DNA of 64,000 bases, from assembly GCA_020086605.1 (NCBI GenBank), contig JACBWW010000017.1, positions 15,843,257 to 15,907,256 on the forward strand. Direction: 5' to 3'. Below the pieces are notes generated by a model, which saw nothing but the letters and a program-made list of their open reading frames with translations, was not told where the DNA came from and did not search any database. Numbering within the stretch: position 1 is the first letter of the stretch; each line of letters begins with the position of its first letter. The DNA is from Lanius collurio (lineage: Eukaryota > Chordata > Aves > Passeriformes > Laniidae). Shown here in pieces: positions 52,246-63,800 of the stretch. A program made the position numbers and the translations under genes.

Positions 52246-54805
52246 ATTAGTTGTGAAAAATCTTGTAGTCAGGCTTACCCCAGAAGAAAACGGAAAGGAA
52301 AAACAGTATCTATTTTCTTCCCTCAGCTCTTACAGAACAAGGAACAATACCGGGTCAAAATAATATTTTAGAAGTATTTACACCTCTGCCATCTTATTGT
52401 CATTTAACTTAATTTTTAACTCTTCAAGTGATGTTTTGCCACCTCTACAACTGGCATTGCCATATTTCAGTTATTAACTAAACACATCCCTTGGTTATTT
52501 CTCAGGTCTTTGACAGTGATGAGAGATAGTTGGGACTATGGTCGAGTCTTTGTGGGCATCCTGCCCTTCCCCGCTTGTGTCTCTCATGGACAATGTGGTT
52601 GGCCCTAAGATAAGAATAACAGGTGGTTATTGTGGGAGGAACTGTCTGGATGCTTGCACAATGAATGATTCCAGAGGTAGGAAAGCTGTGATGATTGTGA
52701 TTGACTTTGGTGCACATCAGCTTGCAAATGTATAAAATGCTGCTGGAGACTGGGCCAACTGGTCTCATGAGGTTGTAGGCATCTTCCAGGTGGATCCCTG
52801 CCCTGGCAGGGTTTCACTTTTGAAGAGGTGAGTAAAAACACTAAGATCCAATCAAATACAGAGATAAAATTCTAAAGAAACTACACAGGCGCTTTGTTGC
52901 ATTTTAACTGTGTATGTGTCAAGGCCAGAGACTGCAAACCCCTCTGTTTCTAGGTGAACCTGCTTGCAGTATAACCCTTTAGACTTATGTTCTATAATAC
53001 ATTGGCAGTATTTAGAGGCTGTATTAGCAATTAATTTAATCATAATTGATCACTTAATCAGGATCATACTTCTTGTGCCTGACTGAGAGTCTTTTCTCTA
53101 TTACTCGGGCACGAGGTCGTAGAAAAGTTTTAAAATCACTCAGAGTTCCACCACTTTAGAAACACATCAACGTATCACCACCAGAGAGATTTCTCTGCTG
53201 CACTTCCTACTCCTTGCAAGCCCTTCTCCTGAGCTTAACTGAGCCAAATGAGTGCAGAAAACTCAGCTCTTTGCTCAGGCTGACCTGATGAAAGGTTAAA
53301 TTAATTGACTTAAAGGACAGGGAATAATTTCCATTACAGAGTAAAAGCTATTTGAAATGGTTCAGAGAACAAATTTGGGTTTAGGCCTCAAGAATACACA
53401 TGCCCCTGCCACCCGCCTCTCCTGGGTTTTTAATAAACTCTAAATTGATTTGACAGAATAGAAAGCCAAAAAATGAACTCTAATCTTAAATACATTAAAA
53501 TAAACACGCAAATAATTACATAAATAAAATAAAATTATTTGTTTCTCACCTGCTTATAAGAAGAAAGACTTTTAAGTGGCAGTATCTAAAGTATTTTTGG
53601 GATGTTGTACAGAAAATCTCAAGCTTTGATTTCTATATGTATGTTTTTTAATGTTTTATGGATATATGGATTTTCTGCCTTAAGAAGTTAGTTAAGGCAG
53701 ACTTCTATTATAAGGAATTCAATTCATGTTCTTTTTCTCAAATATCCAGGAATGGAAGAAAAGTTTATAATCCTATTTTATGTTCCAAGACTTACTTTGA
53801 AGGCCAACAGTTAGACGGGTATATAATCACAAACATCGAAGCAGTTAGGATTTCTGAAGATGGGAGATTAAAAGTGATGTCCATCCATAAGAGTTTACAG
53901 ATAATAATATTTTCTGAGCCTCTTCCCTTGATTTCAATTGGAATTCCAAAAAAAAAGTATCTTCCTTAATATTTTATATTTACGACAGATGATAAATGCC
54001 TCATGACTTCTATGTAGGATATTTCCACAGAAGATCTTATGAAGAAAAAAAGTGAGGAAGAAAGGCACAAAGGCACACTTACCTACCAAAAACCAAAATA
54101 ATGACTTGTTCTAAAGACAAATGAAAAAGAATCACTGGTTTCACATAATAGAGACTTGATTAGTTTACTTTCAAAAACAAAAAAATCATGCCTGATCTGA
54201 AGTAACCTAAATATCAAAACATTTAAATTATGGCAAAATAAGACTGTAACAAAGAATAAAACTGAATCAGCTGTGTTAAGGGTCACATAGCATAAAGATT
54301 ATATAAATGATTCTTTGAACATTCAAAAATGGCAACTGCCAATCAAACACAGAATGTGTATTCGAAGGACTGGGCTTTGTCACAAATTTCAAATCAGAGC
54401 TCAAAAAAGTCAGGGTCAAGTGCTGAAGTTTGTACAGGTCAATAAATGTCTAACTCTCTGAAGAAAAATTTAGAAACAAATTCAAAAGTAAAAGGAAAAA
54501 TTCGATCCAGGGTATTATTAAAAACTTTTCAAGCCTAACAAAAACCAATTAAAAAAAGTCCTATTTCAAAGTATTTCCTTTTGGTAAGATGAGCAAAAAT
54601 CTGCCTAATTTATGGAGTACACATTGGTGTAAGTTTGACTGACTTTTTCACTTTACATTTACAGATGGAGAGAAGAATATTTACATCAGCTGAAGAATTG
54701 GTTCCGTTATTACTGTCATGTTACTTAATATTATATACTTCTGAGAGTGCTCAAGAATGAATCTATAAGTACAAAGCCTATGGGGCCAAAGTATTGGCAA
54801 GAGTG

Positions 54806-54865
54806 GAAACAGGGTTTGTTGCAGGCACATGCATAGAAACAGGGTTTGTTGTAGGCATATTGTAG
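54806..54865. repeat. 30-base tandem duplication
   Basis: GAAACAGGGTTTGTTGCAGG and its continuation to 54835 is followed directly by a second copy at 54836-54865 with a few changes. Local duplication in non-coding DNA. Confidence 0.85.
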
Positions 54866-57018
54866 AACCTGTATGAACATCAGTGCAAACTGAAAGATCC
54901 TCTTAGTTTTATTAACTGAGAACTGAATGTTGTTTTTTTATTTCACCATTGGAATTTTGCAAGTACCTCAGATTATCAGGCTTTTCTTGAAGATTTAAGG
55001 GTTAACTTGAGATCCACACTTGGTGTTCATGTACTTGGTGGTCTTGTGAATAAACCTTTATGTGATTTTATTTATCTTTGAGGTTAATTATTTTTTCCTG
55101 AGCTTGTCCCTAAGCAGTTCCGTTCCAACTCTTCTTTTATTTCTTCCTCAAGAAAGAGACTTTGAGAACTTACTCTCCATGAGGATTCAATAAAAGCAGG
55201 CTTCCTGTTGCTCTGGTCACCCACACAGCAAAAAGGAAGTTAAACTGTTTGCTGACATATCTCTTATGGTTTGGGTCTGAGCCTTTGCTCTTGAGCCTGC
55301 TGCCAAAGTCTGACTTGCACAGACAATACTTTGTGGGTGGTGACTTCACTGGGAAACAAGAGCCAAGAATTGGAGAAATGTCCTGTGTGCCATATCTGTG
55401 GTGGTTTGGAAAGCATTACTGGATCCACATTTTTAAAGTTACAGCAGATGTACTTATTTTGTGGTAACCATGTAGTGGAAGAAAGTCGTTCTCTGGTCCC
55501 TAAACTCCAGCTTAGCTAATCATAAGGAAGGTCAGTAAATGCACTGTTTTTCTCATGACATTTTATAAACACAGGGTTTCAAAGTGAATGTGGATGGAAA
55601 GGCAAATAATCCTTCCATCACTTATGATCTGCATGTAATTGTGGTTTGCCTGAACTGGCTGAAAACTTAGTGTAATTATTTGGAAAGATTGGAACTGTTT
55701 AGAGAGCAATTGTATCTGCATCAATTCATATCTTACCCTTGCATTCTTTGGAAAATACAGATGAATTTTGATACATTCATTGATAACAGATATGTAAAGT
55801 CTATCCTAGATCCAGATGTGGAATTTCTATTAATATCATTGTTATTTTCGTACAAGGAATTTAGTTCACAGTCATATCTAAGGAAGCAGAAATGAGCACA
55901 TAAACCAGCATTTACATAAAAGAATTGAGAAAAAATTAAAGACAGAAAGATTTTGATTGCTGTTCGGGATATCTGATTTATTCCTGTATATAATATGTGA
56001 CATTATAAGCAAAAAAATAAAAGCCTCATTGAAAGCTGAGCACTGATTTCAGGAACAATAAATCATTCCAGTTTCACTTTAATGCGTGACTGAAAATAAT
56101 ATTTATTGAATATTCTTAACTAGGGTCTACTTACAAACCAGAGTACTTCACAAACAAACTCCAGCAGAATCTATTAATCAAACTACTACGTACATCTATC
56201 ATTGCCTTATTCTGACACTAGTCTTTCAGGAGCTTCAGTAACATTAGAAATTAAATAGCAAAAAAGTGTGCTGATAATTAATTTGATTTTCAATTTTTTG
56301 GTGAAAGTACACAAGAAAATCCAAGTGCTCTGCAAAGAACATATTACACTTTCACAGTCATACGAAAGATTTTTTTTTCCCAAAAACTGTTTTAGAATCA
56401 GAAGTCTCTAAGTATGTAGAAACTTAACATCTGCTTATGTACTTAAAATTTACTACTGCAGTTCCTGTGTTTGTTATTATATCTGAGTCGCATTTCATCA
56501 AGTCAAACTAAAAAGTCCAAAGAGTCCCTCTCATGAAGAGTTTGAAATAAGCACACTAAAAGTTCTGGAGGAGAGGTAGCACTATTATAAGCTTGTTACT
56601 GATGAACTCATAGATGAGAAGGGTGACCCTTATCAATATTTAAATGATATTTTATCAAAAAAGCCTCTTGAAAGTAGGTAGGATATGGGTTTTAAAATTG
56701 CTTGTATGCTTTAGAAGACCTTATATTAGGGAAGCTGCACATCCTAAGCTCAGAAATCCTCAATTCCAGAATTGCACAATTATTCTCAGGACTGCCAGGC
56801 TTCATAAATCTGTGTCTGAAACTGCTGCTTGAACTGCCCTTAAAATAACAACAGCAAAAAATTTCCTTGTGGGTTCTTTGTTGCAGAAGAGTGAAACTGG
56901 TCATAAGGAATGCACACACTTGGCACTGCTCTGAATACTTCGCTTCAATAATTTTTTTAAATTGCTAAAAAAACGTGGTTTACAGTTTCTCTGTGCTTCC
57001 TGTTTCACCAATGCTACA

Positions 57019-57343
57019 TGTTTTGGTTTTGTGTGGCAATGTTTTGGAAGTAGGGGGGTGCTACAGGGGTGCTCCTGTGAGAAGCTGCTATTAGCCTCCC
57101 TTGTGTCCACCAGAGAAAATGCCAGCTGGCTCCAAGACGGACCTGCTGCTGGCAAAGGCTGAGCCCATCAGTGATTTTCCCAAAGTCAGGGTCTGTTTTG
57201 CCAGTGTTGGTAACTGATGTTTCCCTGTCCTTATCTCAACCCATGAGCCTTTCATTGCATATTCTCTCCCCTGTCCAGCTGAGATGGAGTGATAGAGTGG
57301 CTTTGGTGAGCATCTGGCATTTAGCCAGGGTTAACTCACTACA
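57019..57343 (+). mobile_element. Short solo LTR (ERVL-like) with exact 5-bp target duplication
   Basis: Starts TGTTTTGGTTTTGTGTGGCA and ends CCAGGGTTAACTCACTACA. The 5-mer CTACA stands directly before (57014-57018) and directly after (57344-57348) the element, an exact target duplication of the length made by ERVL-type integrases. Inside are the family's shared phrases CTGGCAAAGGCTGAGCCCAT, GTCTGTTTTGCCAGTG and AGTGATAGAGTGGCTTTGGT. Compared with the copy at 61828-62902 it lacks roughly the central two thirds (jump from CATCAGTGAT to TTCCCAAAGTCAGGGTCTG). No internal provirus remains. Confidence 0.85.
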
Positions 57344-57868
57344 CTACACCATAATATGAGCCACAAATAAAAGTCTTCTGACACCTTTCGTATTTTGGTA
57401 ACATTTAAAAGGAGACTGTTATGGGATATTGGATGGAAATTGTATTGAGGACACACAACACTCACAAGAAGAAAAATGGTTTACTCATATTTTGAAAAAT
57501 TACTCCATCTCCTCAGAACCTCTCCCCTTCATCATGTAACATATACATGTCCCTAATGTGTCTTTGCAGTGAGAGCCCAGGCTTGTATGGAAAGAAATAG
57601 TCTGACAACAAAGACAAGAATTCTTCTTTTCTAAATATTCCAGAGGTTTTGGCTTGGTCAGAAGGGATATTTTCCGTCAAAAATAACTAAGTAGACACTT
57701 TTCTGACTAGATAGCATTTTTCAGAACATTTAATAAAATTTCTGCTTTTCACCAGAAAACTTGAAAATGCTTTTTTTCTAGTTAAAAATGGCTCCTTACT
57801 TGGAGAATTTAAGCAGGAATAACACTATGAGAAAGAATAACACTCTAATAACACTAATAAAGACATTA

Positions 57869-58334
57869 AGAGCTGGACCAAGTCCAGAGAAGAGCAATGA
57901 AGCTGTTGAAAGATCTGCAGCACAAGTCTGGTGAGGAGAGGCTGAGGGAGCTGAGGGTGTTTAGCTGGGGAAGACTCAGCAGAGACCTAATCACTCTCTA
58001 CAGCTGCCTGAAAGGAGGGTGCAGCCAGGTGAGGGTTGGTCTCTTCTCCCAGGTAAAAAATGACAGGACAAGAGGACATGGACTCAAGGTGCACCAGGAG
58101 AGGTTTAGCTTGGGTATTAGGAAACCATTTTTCACTAAAAGGGTGGTCATGTATTGGACCAGGTTGCCCAGAAAAGTGGTAAAGTCGCTACTTCTAGAAA
58201 TGATAAAAAAATGATGTGGATGTGGCATTTATGGCTATGGTTGTGCAGAAACGTGGTGGGACTGGGTTAATGGCTGGACTCAATGATCTTGGAGGTCTTT
58301 CCCAGCCTTAACACTTCAATGACTATGGGATTCT
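57869..58334 (+). mobile_element. CR1 LINE, 5'-truncated 3' end, plus strand
   Basis: Classic bird CR1 3' region: GTCCAGAGAAGAGCAATGAA, GAGGCTGAGGGAGCTGAGG, CTCTACAGCTGCCTGAAAGG, TCTCTTCTCCCAGGTAAAAA, GACAGGACAAGAGGACATGG, GGACTCAATGATCTTGGAGG and the terminal TTCAATGACTATGGGATTCT. The frame 57897-58214 is repeat-derived, not a gene. About 465 bases with a small number of changes, so a fairly recent copy. Confidence 0.95.
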
Positions 58335-61300
58335 ACTCTCTACTCTCATTTTTATTAACATGTCCTTGAGAGGGAAAGATGAAAGGAGAAAAAATGATAA
58401 ACCTTTTAACTAAACTTTAATTCCATCTCATAATATTTAGCAAAGTCAAAAAAAAATTAGAATTTATAGAACTAGGACAAAATCTGTTGTCTTTTAAAAA
58501 AATGTCCTTAATATCTCCTAAATTGAACGCAAATTGTTCTTCTCCCAAGTTCCAAGGAAAAAGAAGGTATAAATGTTTCGCCCATGGTATTAAATATGGT
58601 TTTGATTTTGTGTTTTTGCTTGGTTTTGTTTGTTTTCTCTTTTCCCCCCAAAGATCTTGTGAACTATAAAGTACTTTCTTGAGCCAGTCTAGAAAGGGGA
58701 AGCTTAATTTTGATTATTACTGCAGCACATGTGTACTTCTGAAATACCAACATAGCTTTGAATCTTGCAGTCTAGCCTGCCTTAACAAATGAATTGTACA
58801 GTTCACTGCTGTGCATTTTTTGTGACTACTTGTACACTCTTCAGAGATGTAAGAAGATATATTCAAATAAAGACAATATTGAACATTTCTCAAATTATTT
58901 TTCCGTCTTTTGCATGCCAATATCAGCTTTGAGGACTTCATACTACCAGAACAAAGTAACTATTTAAAAAACAAAGTTAGAGACTGAAGAAAAAAAGTTG
59001 TAAAAGAAGATCAAATGTCAAAGGCAAGATTTTTGTACTAGGCTTTGATTGTCTGGATTTATGAGGACAGCATATGCCTAATTCCTTCCTGCACTCAGTC
59101 CTTGTTTCATGAACATTTGAAATGAAATTATTTTGAAAGAGAAACCCACTTTCTGCTCAGTAAGTATAAAGAGTTTTTTCTAATTGTACTCTAAACTTTG
59201 ACAAGGGTGCAGAGACACGTTAAAATATAAGCTATTGCTATTGTTGTTTACTGGGTAGGGGACAGGTTGTACTCTGTTCAAGCAAACAGTATTTGAAACA
59301 TATTCAAATTATACTTGTTAAATACAAAATTATAGATGGAGTTGGAATAAATAATGAAGGCTAGGAAAGCAGGGTCAGTAATTAACATTTGATGCAATAA
59401 GGAAGAGGGAGCAGAGACATAAAAAGAAAAATCCTCTCTGCAGTTACTTTTGAAGAACTTTGGTCTTAAAGCTTTGTAGTCATCCAAGCAAGGAGGGTCA
59501 ATGCTGCATTAACTGAGATGCATGTTGACAACAGTTTGGGCAAAAAATTTAGTGAGATGTGATGGGTAAGAATGCATCTTAAAGTGAAAAATCAGGAAAT
59601 AATGTACAAAGTACAAATGCAACCTGTACTGTTAGGGGAAGTTCAGAGTGTAGAATTACAGAGTAGTTCAGGATGATTTAGGAAAAGGGTTTCTGGAAGA
59701 TTTTTCACAAGACTAAAATTCAAGTGACACTGACTTCTTGTAGGTATAAAACTGCAAAGAGAATGCTAATAAGTGTTTCACCATCTTTTTCAACTATGGA
59801 ATGATTCTGCCATATAGAACATTTAACAGAGAGAAATAAAATACTGTCAGGTACATTGTTGTGGTCCCATTCTGACACTTACTAAAATCTTATTTTTGTC
59901 CTTACTCTCTGATAAGTTTTGATGAAAATATAAATAAATATATAACTTTAAAAAGCTAAGAAAGAGTAATTTGATAATATACCAACTTCTATATTATGTT
60001 TAAATGTACAATTGTGCTGTATGGTCCCATCTTGAAATGAGGTGTTCACAGTTCTATGGAAGTATGATTTTTGTAGATCAGAACAAAACAATAGAAATAT
60101 TACCAACTCCTGTGTTTACACAAACTTGTACCTTGCTCCATGTAATAATAGCACACTGGAAAGAATTTTAAGGGCAGAAAATTTTATAAAGATTTCTGTA
60201 GAAGCTACATATATATATATATGGATGGATATATGGTATATGGATATATATATGGATATATGTATTTAAAAACTAAACAAAGAATACTTACTATACTTGC
60301 TGTATTGGGATAATCTACTTTATCGTATTGGCAACACATCTGTATGTTCATTTTTAGCTTTCCTCTACTAACTTATGATCTTTCAGAAAAAAGTTCTCAG
60401 CTACTTCCATTAAGTACAACACTCTCAGTTTATGGGGTTTTGTGCTGATCTTATTAACATCAGAGAAAGTGATAGACTTTACTGATATCATAAGGGTAGT
60501 CTATAAATGAAGAAAAATTTGATGACATCTATTAAAACATTAGAACTATAATAACGAGTAGCTGCTGTGTCGCCTCTTAAAATGTATTCAACCAAATCAT
60601 CTCATCTTAAATTCTAAAAGCAAGAGAGGCAGGATGATAATCTTCATGAATTTCTATGGCTATGTAAACACAATATTTTCCACACACTAAAATATTAATA
60701 AGTTTTAGGAGATCTTCCATTTTCCTAAGTCCCCAAAAAGTTCACATTAATAAAATATTGATTTACTAAAGATAAAGAGTAAAGGATAAAGAAAAGCAAG
60801 GAAAATAAAAGCTATTTTTCCCTATCTATTGAAGTCTGTTAATAACTCCTGACTTTTAAATTTTTAAATTTTTTGATGGAGTACAATATAAATCAAACCG
60901 TGCACTTTACCTGAAAATAAGTAAAAATCAGTTGATTGCAAAAGAGTACTTAAAATCTGAAAATGAAACCATCAGAGGAGAGATAAGTATTTTCAAACTG
61001 GAATTCTGCTCTGTGAAAAGCAAGCATTGAGATATTTGACTCTCCGTAGCACTGCTTAAAGATGTTTTGTTCAGCTGCCAGTCATGCAAAGCTGCACTAG
61101 CAGTAGCTTGCATAGGAAACTCAAGCATGCAAGGACTGCATAACACAGGCTCCATTTTACTGTAGGTAGTAATTTTGTTAGCTCCACTTTACAACCCTAA
61201 GGAATATTTTTATATTTGCACAACTTTTGCCACCAAACTCACTTGAGCAGACATTTCATCACTGGAAAATACAATAGTTAATAGGAATGAATGGCAAAAA

Positions 61301-61827
61301 AGATTAAGAAATTGGAAAGTTCTAAGTGGAAACAAGAAACTCATGAAGCAATAAAATATTTTTGTAATATACTAAGTTAATGACCCAGAGCTTAAACACA
61401 TTTAATTTTAGAGTTTATACAATCCTTAGTGTATAATCTCACCTAGCACTTATATTAAAGAAGTTATTGTCACATGTTGTTGGCTCCAACACTGTTTTCT
61501 TTTCCAACAAAGGCACTTGTAGAGGTTAGCCTAAGTGCAATGCATGTGTTTATACACAACTGATATATTCCTCTCTCCAGGGAATTTATATGGCTGCCAA
61601 GGTACCTTAAGTATGTACAGAACTAGAGTTAAAAATGGAGAAGATAACTTTGGGCTTGATGGCAATTCCTTCTCTGACCACAGAGAGAATGATCATGGTT
61701 TTGACTTTCATGTGGCTGTTAGGAAGCCATATGATAAATTGTTATCTGTGTCTGCTAATACAGAAGCACACATAAAATATCAAGCATCCTGGTCAGTTAG
61801 TTTTCTCATCCTCAGGGAAACAATTTC
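58335..61827. other. AT-rich spacer, no gene recognised
   Basis: No supported exon or interspersed repeat. It contains an AT/TGGA-type simple repeat at 60209-60265. The open frame at 61535-61894 overlaps the LTR edge and is not supported. Confidence 0.45.
60209..60265. repeat. (AT)n / GGATAT simple repeat
   Basis: A run of TA dinucleotides followed by ATGGATATAT-type units. The tyrosine/methionine-rich frame across it is spurious. Confidence 0.8.
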
Positions 61828-62902
61828 TGGTGGGTGCACACCAAAGCCACTCTATCACTACACTCCACAACAGGACAGGGGAGAGAAAATATAACAAAAA
61901 GCTTCACAAGTTGAGATAAGGGCAGGGAGAGATCACTCACCAGTTACTGTCAAGGGCAAAACAGACTTGAGGAAGTTAACTGAATTTATTAACAATCAAA
62001 ATCAGAGCAGGACAATGGGACATAAAAACACTATTCCCAAACTCCACTCTCCTTCCTGGGCTCTTTCTCTTCCCCTTCCAGTGGTGTAGGGAGATGGATA
62101 ATGACCATATCATCAGTTCATTACAGGTTCTTTCTGACATTGCTCAGGGAGAGAAGCCCTTCCTCTGCTCCACTGGGAGGTCCCTCCCGTTGGAGGCAAT
62201 TCTCCACAACCTTCTCCAGCATGGGTTCCCATGTGCTACAGTTCTTCAGGAACTGCTGCAGCATGGGTCCCTTTCTACAGGATGTAGTCCTTCCAGGACA
62301 GGCTGCTCCCGAGTGGATCCCCCACAGGATCACAAGTCCTGCCAGGAATGCTGCTCCAGAATGGGATCCTCTTTCCATGGGTCCACAGGTCCCTGCCAGG
62401 AGCCTGCTCCAGTGTAGACTTCCCATGGAATCCCAATCTTCTTTCAGGCTTTCACTGGTGGGGAAACCTGGTGTGGGTTTCCTCCATGGGCTGCAGGTGG
62501 ATCTCTGCATCTCCATGGATCTCCATGGGCTGCAGGGGCACGGCTGCCTCACCACAGTCTACACCATGGGCTGAAGGGGAGTCTCAGCTCTGGCATCTGG
62601 GGCATCTCCTGCCCTTCCTTCTCCACCTACCTGGCTGTCTGCAGAATTGTTCCTCTCACACATTCTCACTCCTCTCTTCTCTGAGAGCATTTACACCTAT
62701 GCAATAACTTTTTTATTCCTCTTCAATATGTTATCACAGAGGTGCTACCAACTTCCCTGGCTGGCTCGGCCTTGGCCAGGGGTGGGTCCATCTTGGAGCT
62801 GGCTGGTATTGCCTCTGTCAGACATGGGACAGCTTTTCACAAAAGCCCCACCAATAGCCCCCCTCCCAGCTACCAAAATCTGGTTGCAGAAACTCAAATA
62901 CA
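61828..62902 (-). mobile_element. Long solo LTR (ERVL-like), minus strand, same family as 57.0 and 63.0 kb
   Basis: Read on the minus strand it begins TGTATTTGAGTTTCTGCAAC, continues with CCAGCTCCAAGATGGACCC and CTGGCCAAGGCCGAGCC, then a long GC-rich body of diverged units around GACCCATGCTGCAGCAG and CAGCCCATGGA, then AATGAACTGATGA, TTGATTGTTAATAAATTC, GTCTGTTTTGCCCTTGACAG and GTGATAGAGTGGCTTTGGTG. About 1075 bases, the fullest of three copies. The last 20 or so bases of the LTR seem deleted and no target duplication is visible. Open frames across it on both strands (62094-62574, 62121-62555, 62348-62707) are artefacts of this repeat, although gene finders often report them as proteins. Confidence 0.85.
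62120..62560 (-). repeat. Diverged tandem units inside the long LTR
   Basis: Roughly 40-60 base units share phrases such as GGACCCATGCTG, CTGGAGCAG, CTGGCAGGACTTGTG and CTGCAGCCCATGGA. The two shorter family members in this window lack this part. Confidence 0.65.
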
Positions 62903-63010
62903 CAGTTCATTTAAATCCAAACCTTTCTCACCTCCGTCATTTAAAATCAAACAAACAAAATCTCAACCTCCTGCAGTTTACTGAATTCTGAAGCCTAGCT
63001 CGATGGTCGA

Positions 63011-63800
63011 TGTTTTATTGGGTTTGCATGGCAAGGTTTTGGTATCTGCTGTGATGGGCTACAGTGGGAGCTTCTGTGAAAAGCAGCCAGAAGCTTCCCC
63101 CGTGTTCTACAGAGCCAATGCCAGCTGACTGCAAGATGGACCTGGCACTGGCCAAGGCTGAACACATAAGTGATGAACTGACTGCAACCCTCACTCCTTA
63201 TCTTCCTGTACTGCTGTATGGGAGGAGGCAGAGAAAATGAGGGATCACAAAATCAATTAGGTTGTAAAAGACCTCTGAGATCATCAAGTCCAACCTATAA
63301 ACCAACACCACTGTTTCAACCAGACTGTGGCACTAAGTGCATATCCAGTCTTTCCTTAAACATCTGGAGGCTCACTGACTCCACCACCTCCCTGGACAGG
63401 CAATCCCATTATCTAATCACTCCTTCTGTGAAGAATTTCTTCCTAACTTCCTTCCTAACGCTCCCCTGGAACAGCTTTAGACTATGTTCTCTTGTCCTAT
63501 TGCAGAATTACCCTAGTTATCACAGAGTAAAGTTGAGTCTGGGAAGAAGGGAGGGGTGGGGGCAAGGCACTTTAAGATCTAGTTTTTATTTCTCTTTGCC
63601 CTACTCAGCTTTGATTGGTAATAAATTAAAATAATTCCCTACATCATGTCTGGTGATGGTAATGCTCAGTGACTGCTCCTTGTCCCTATCTCAATGCACA
63701 AGCTTTTCATTATATTTTTCCTCCCCTGTCCAGCTGAGGCAGGGAGTGATAGAGTGGCTTTGGTGGGCATCTGGTACCCAGCCAGGGTCAGGCCACCACA
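63011..63800 (+). mobile_element. Solo LTR (ERVL-like), plus strand, split by a CR1
   Basis: Starts TGTTTTATTGGGTTTGCATG and ends AGCCAGGGTCAGGCCACCACA, with TG and CA termini. It shares CAAGATGGACCTGGCACTGG, TGATGAACTGACTGCAACC, GTTGAGTCTGGGAAGAAGGG, TTTGATTGGTAATAAATTA and GTGATAGAGTGGCTTTGGTG with its relatives. It lacks the tandem-unit body present in the copy at 61828-62902. The LTR sequence is interrupted at about 63242 and resumes at about 63525, with a minus-strand CR1 in between. It carries a potential polyadenylation AATAAA near 63622. Flanking 5-mers do not match. Confidence 0.85.
63243..63524 (-). mobile_element. CR1 LINE fragment nested in the LTR, minus strand
   Basis: Plus strand: GATCACAAAATCAATTAGG, GAGATCATCAAGTCCAACCT, CTCACTGACTCCACCACCTC, TTTCTTCCTAACTTCC and TGTTCTCTTGTCCTATTGC, in the order of a reversed CR1 3' end, truncated at its 5' side. 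It sits between two halves of one LTR, so it inserted after the LTR. Confidence 0.9.

Larger units (their letters stand above)
44871..57018. other. AT-rich sequence, no gene or full repeat recognised
   Basis: No supported exon. Some minus-strand splice-like pairs enclose only tiny open pieces (for example 53549-53584 and 54087-54114) and cannot be told from chance. The stretch contains a GTTT-rich tract (47317-47480), a CT-rich tract (52185-52245), a purine-rich patch at 50505-50720 and a 30-base tandem duplication at 54.8 kb. Confidence 0.4.

Noticed and set aside
54083..54130. Very good minus-strand splice signals around a 28-base piece
   Set aside because: Too short, no conserved frame and no neighbouring exons that would use it.
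57897..58214. Open frame of 105 residues
   Set aside because: It is the 3' region of a CR1 read through; no independent gene.
62094..62707. Several long overlapping open frames of 107-157 residues on both strands
   Set aside because: They lie wholly inside a solo LTR with tandem GC-rich units; open frames on both strands are a product of the repeat's composition.
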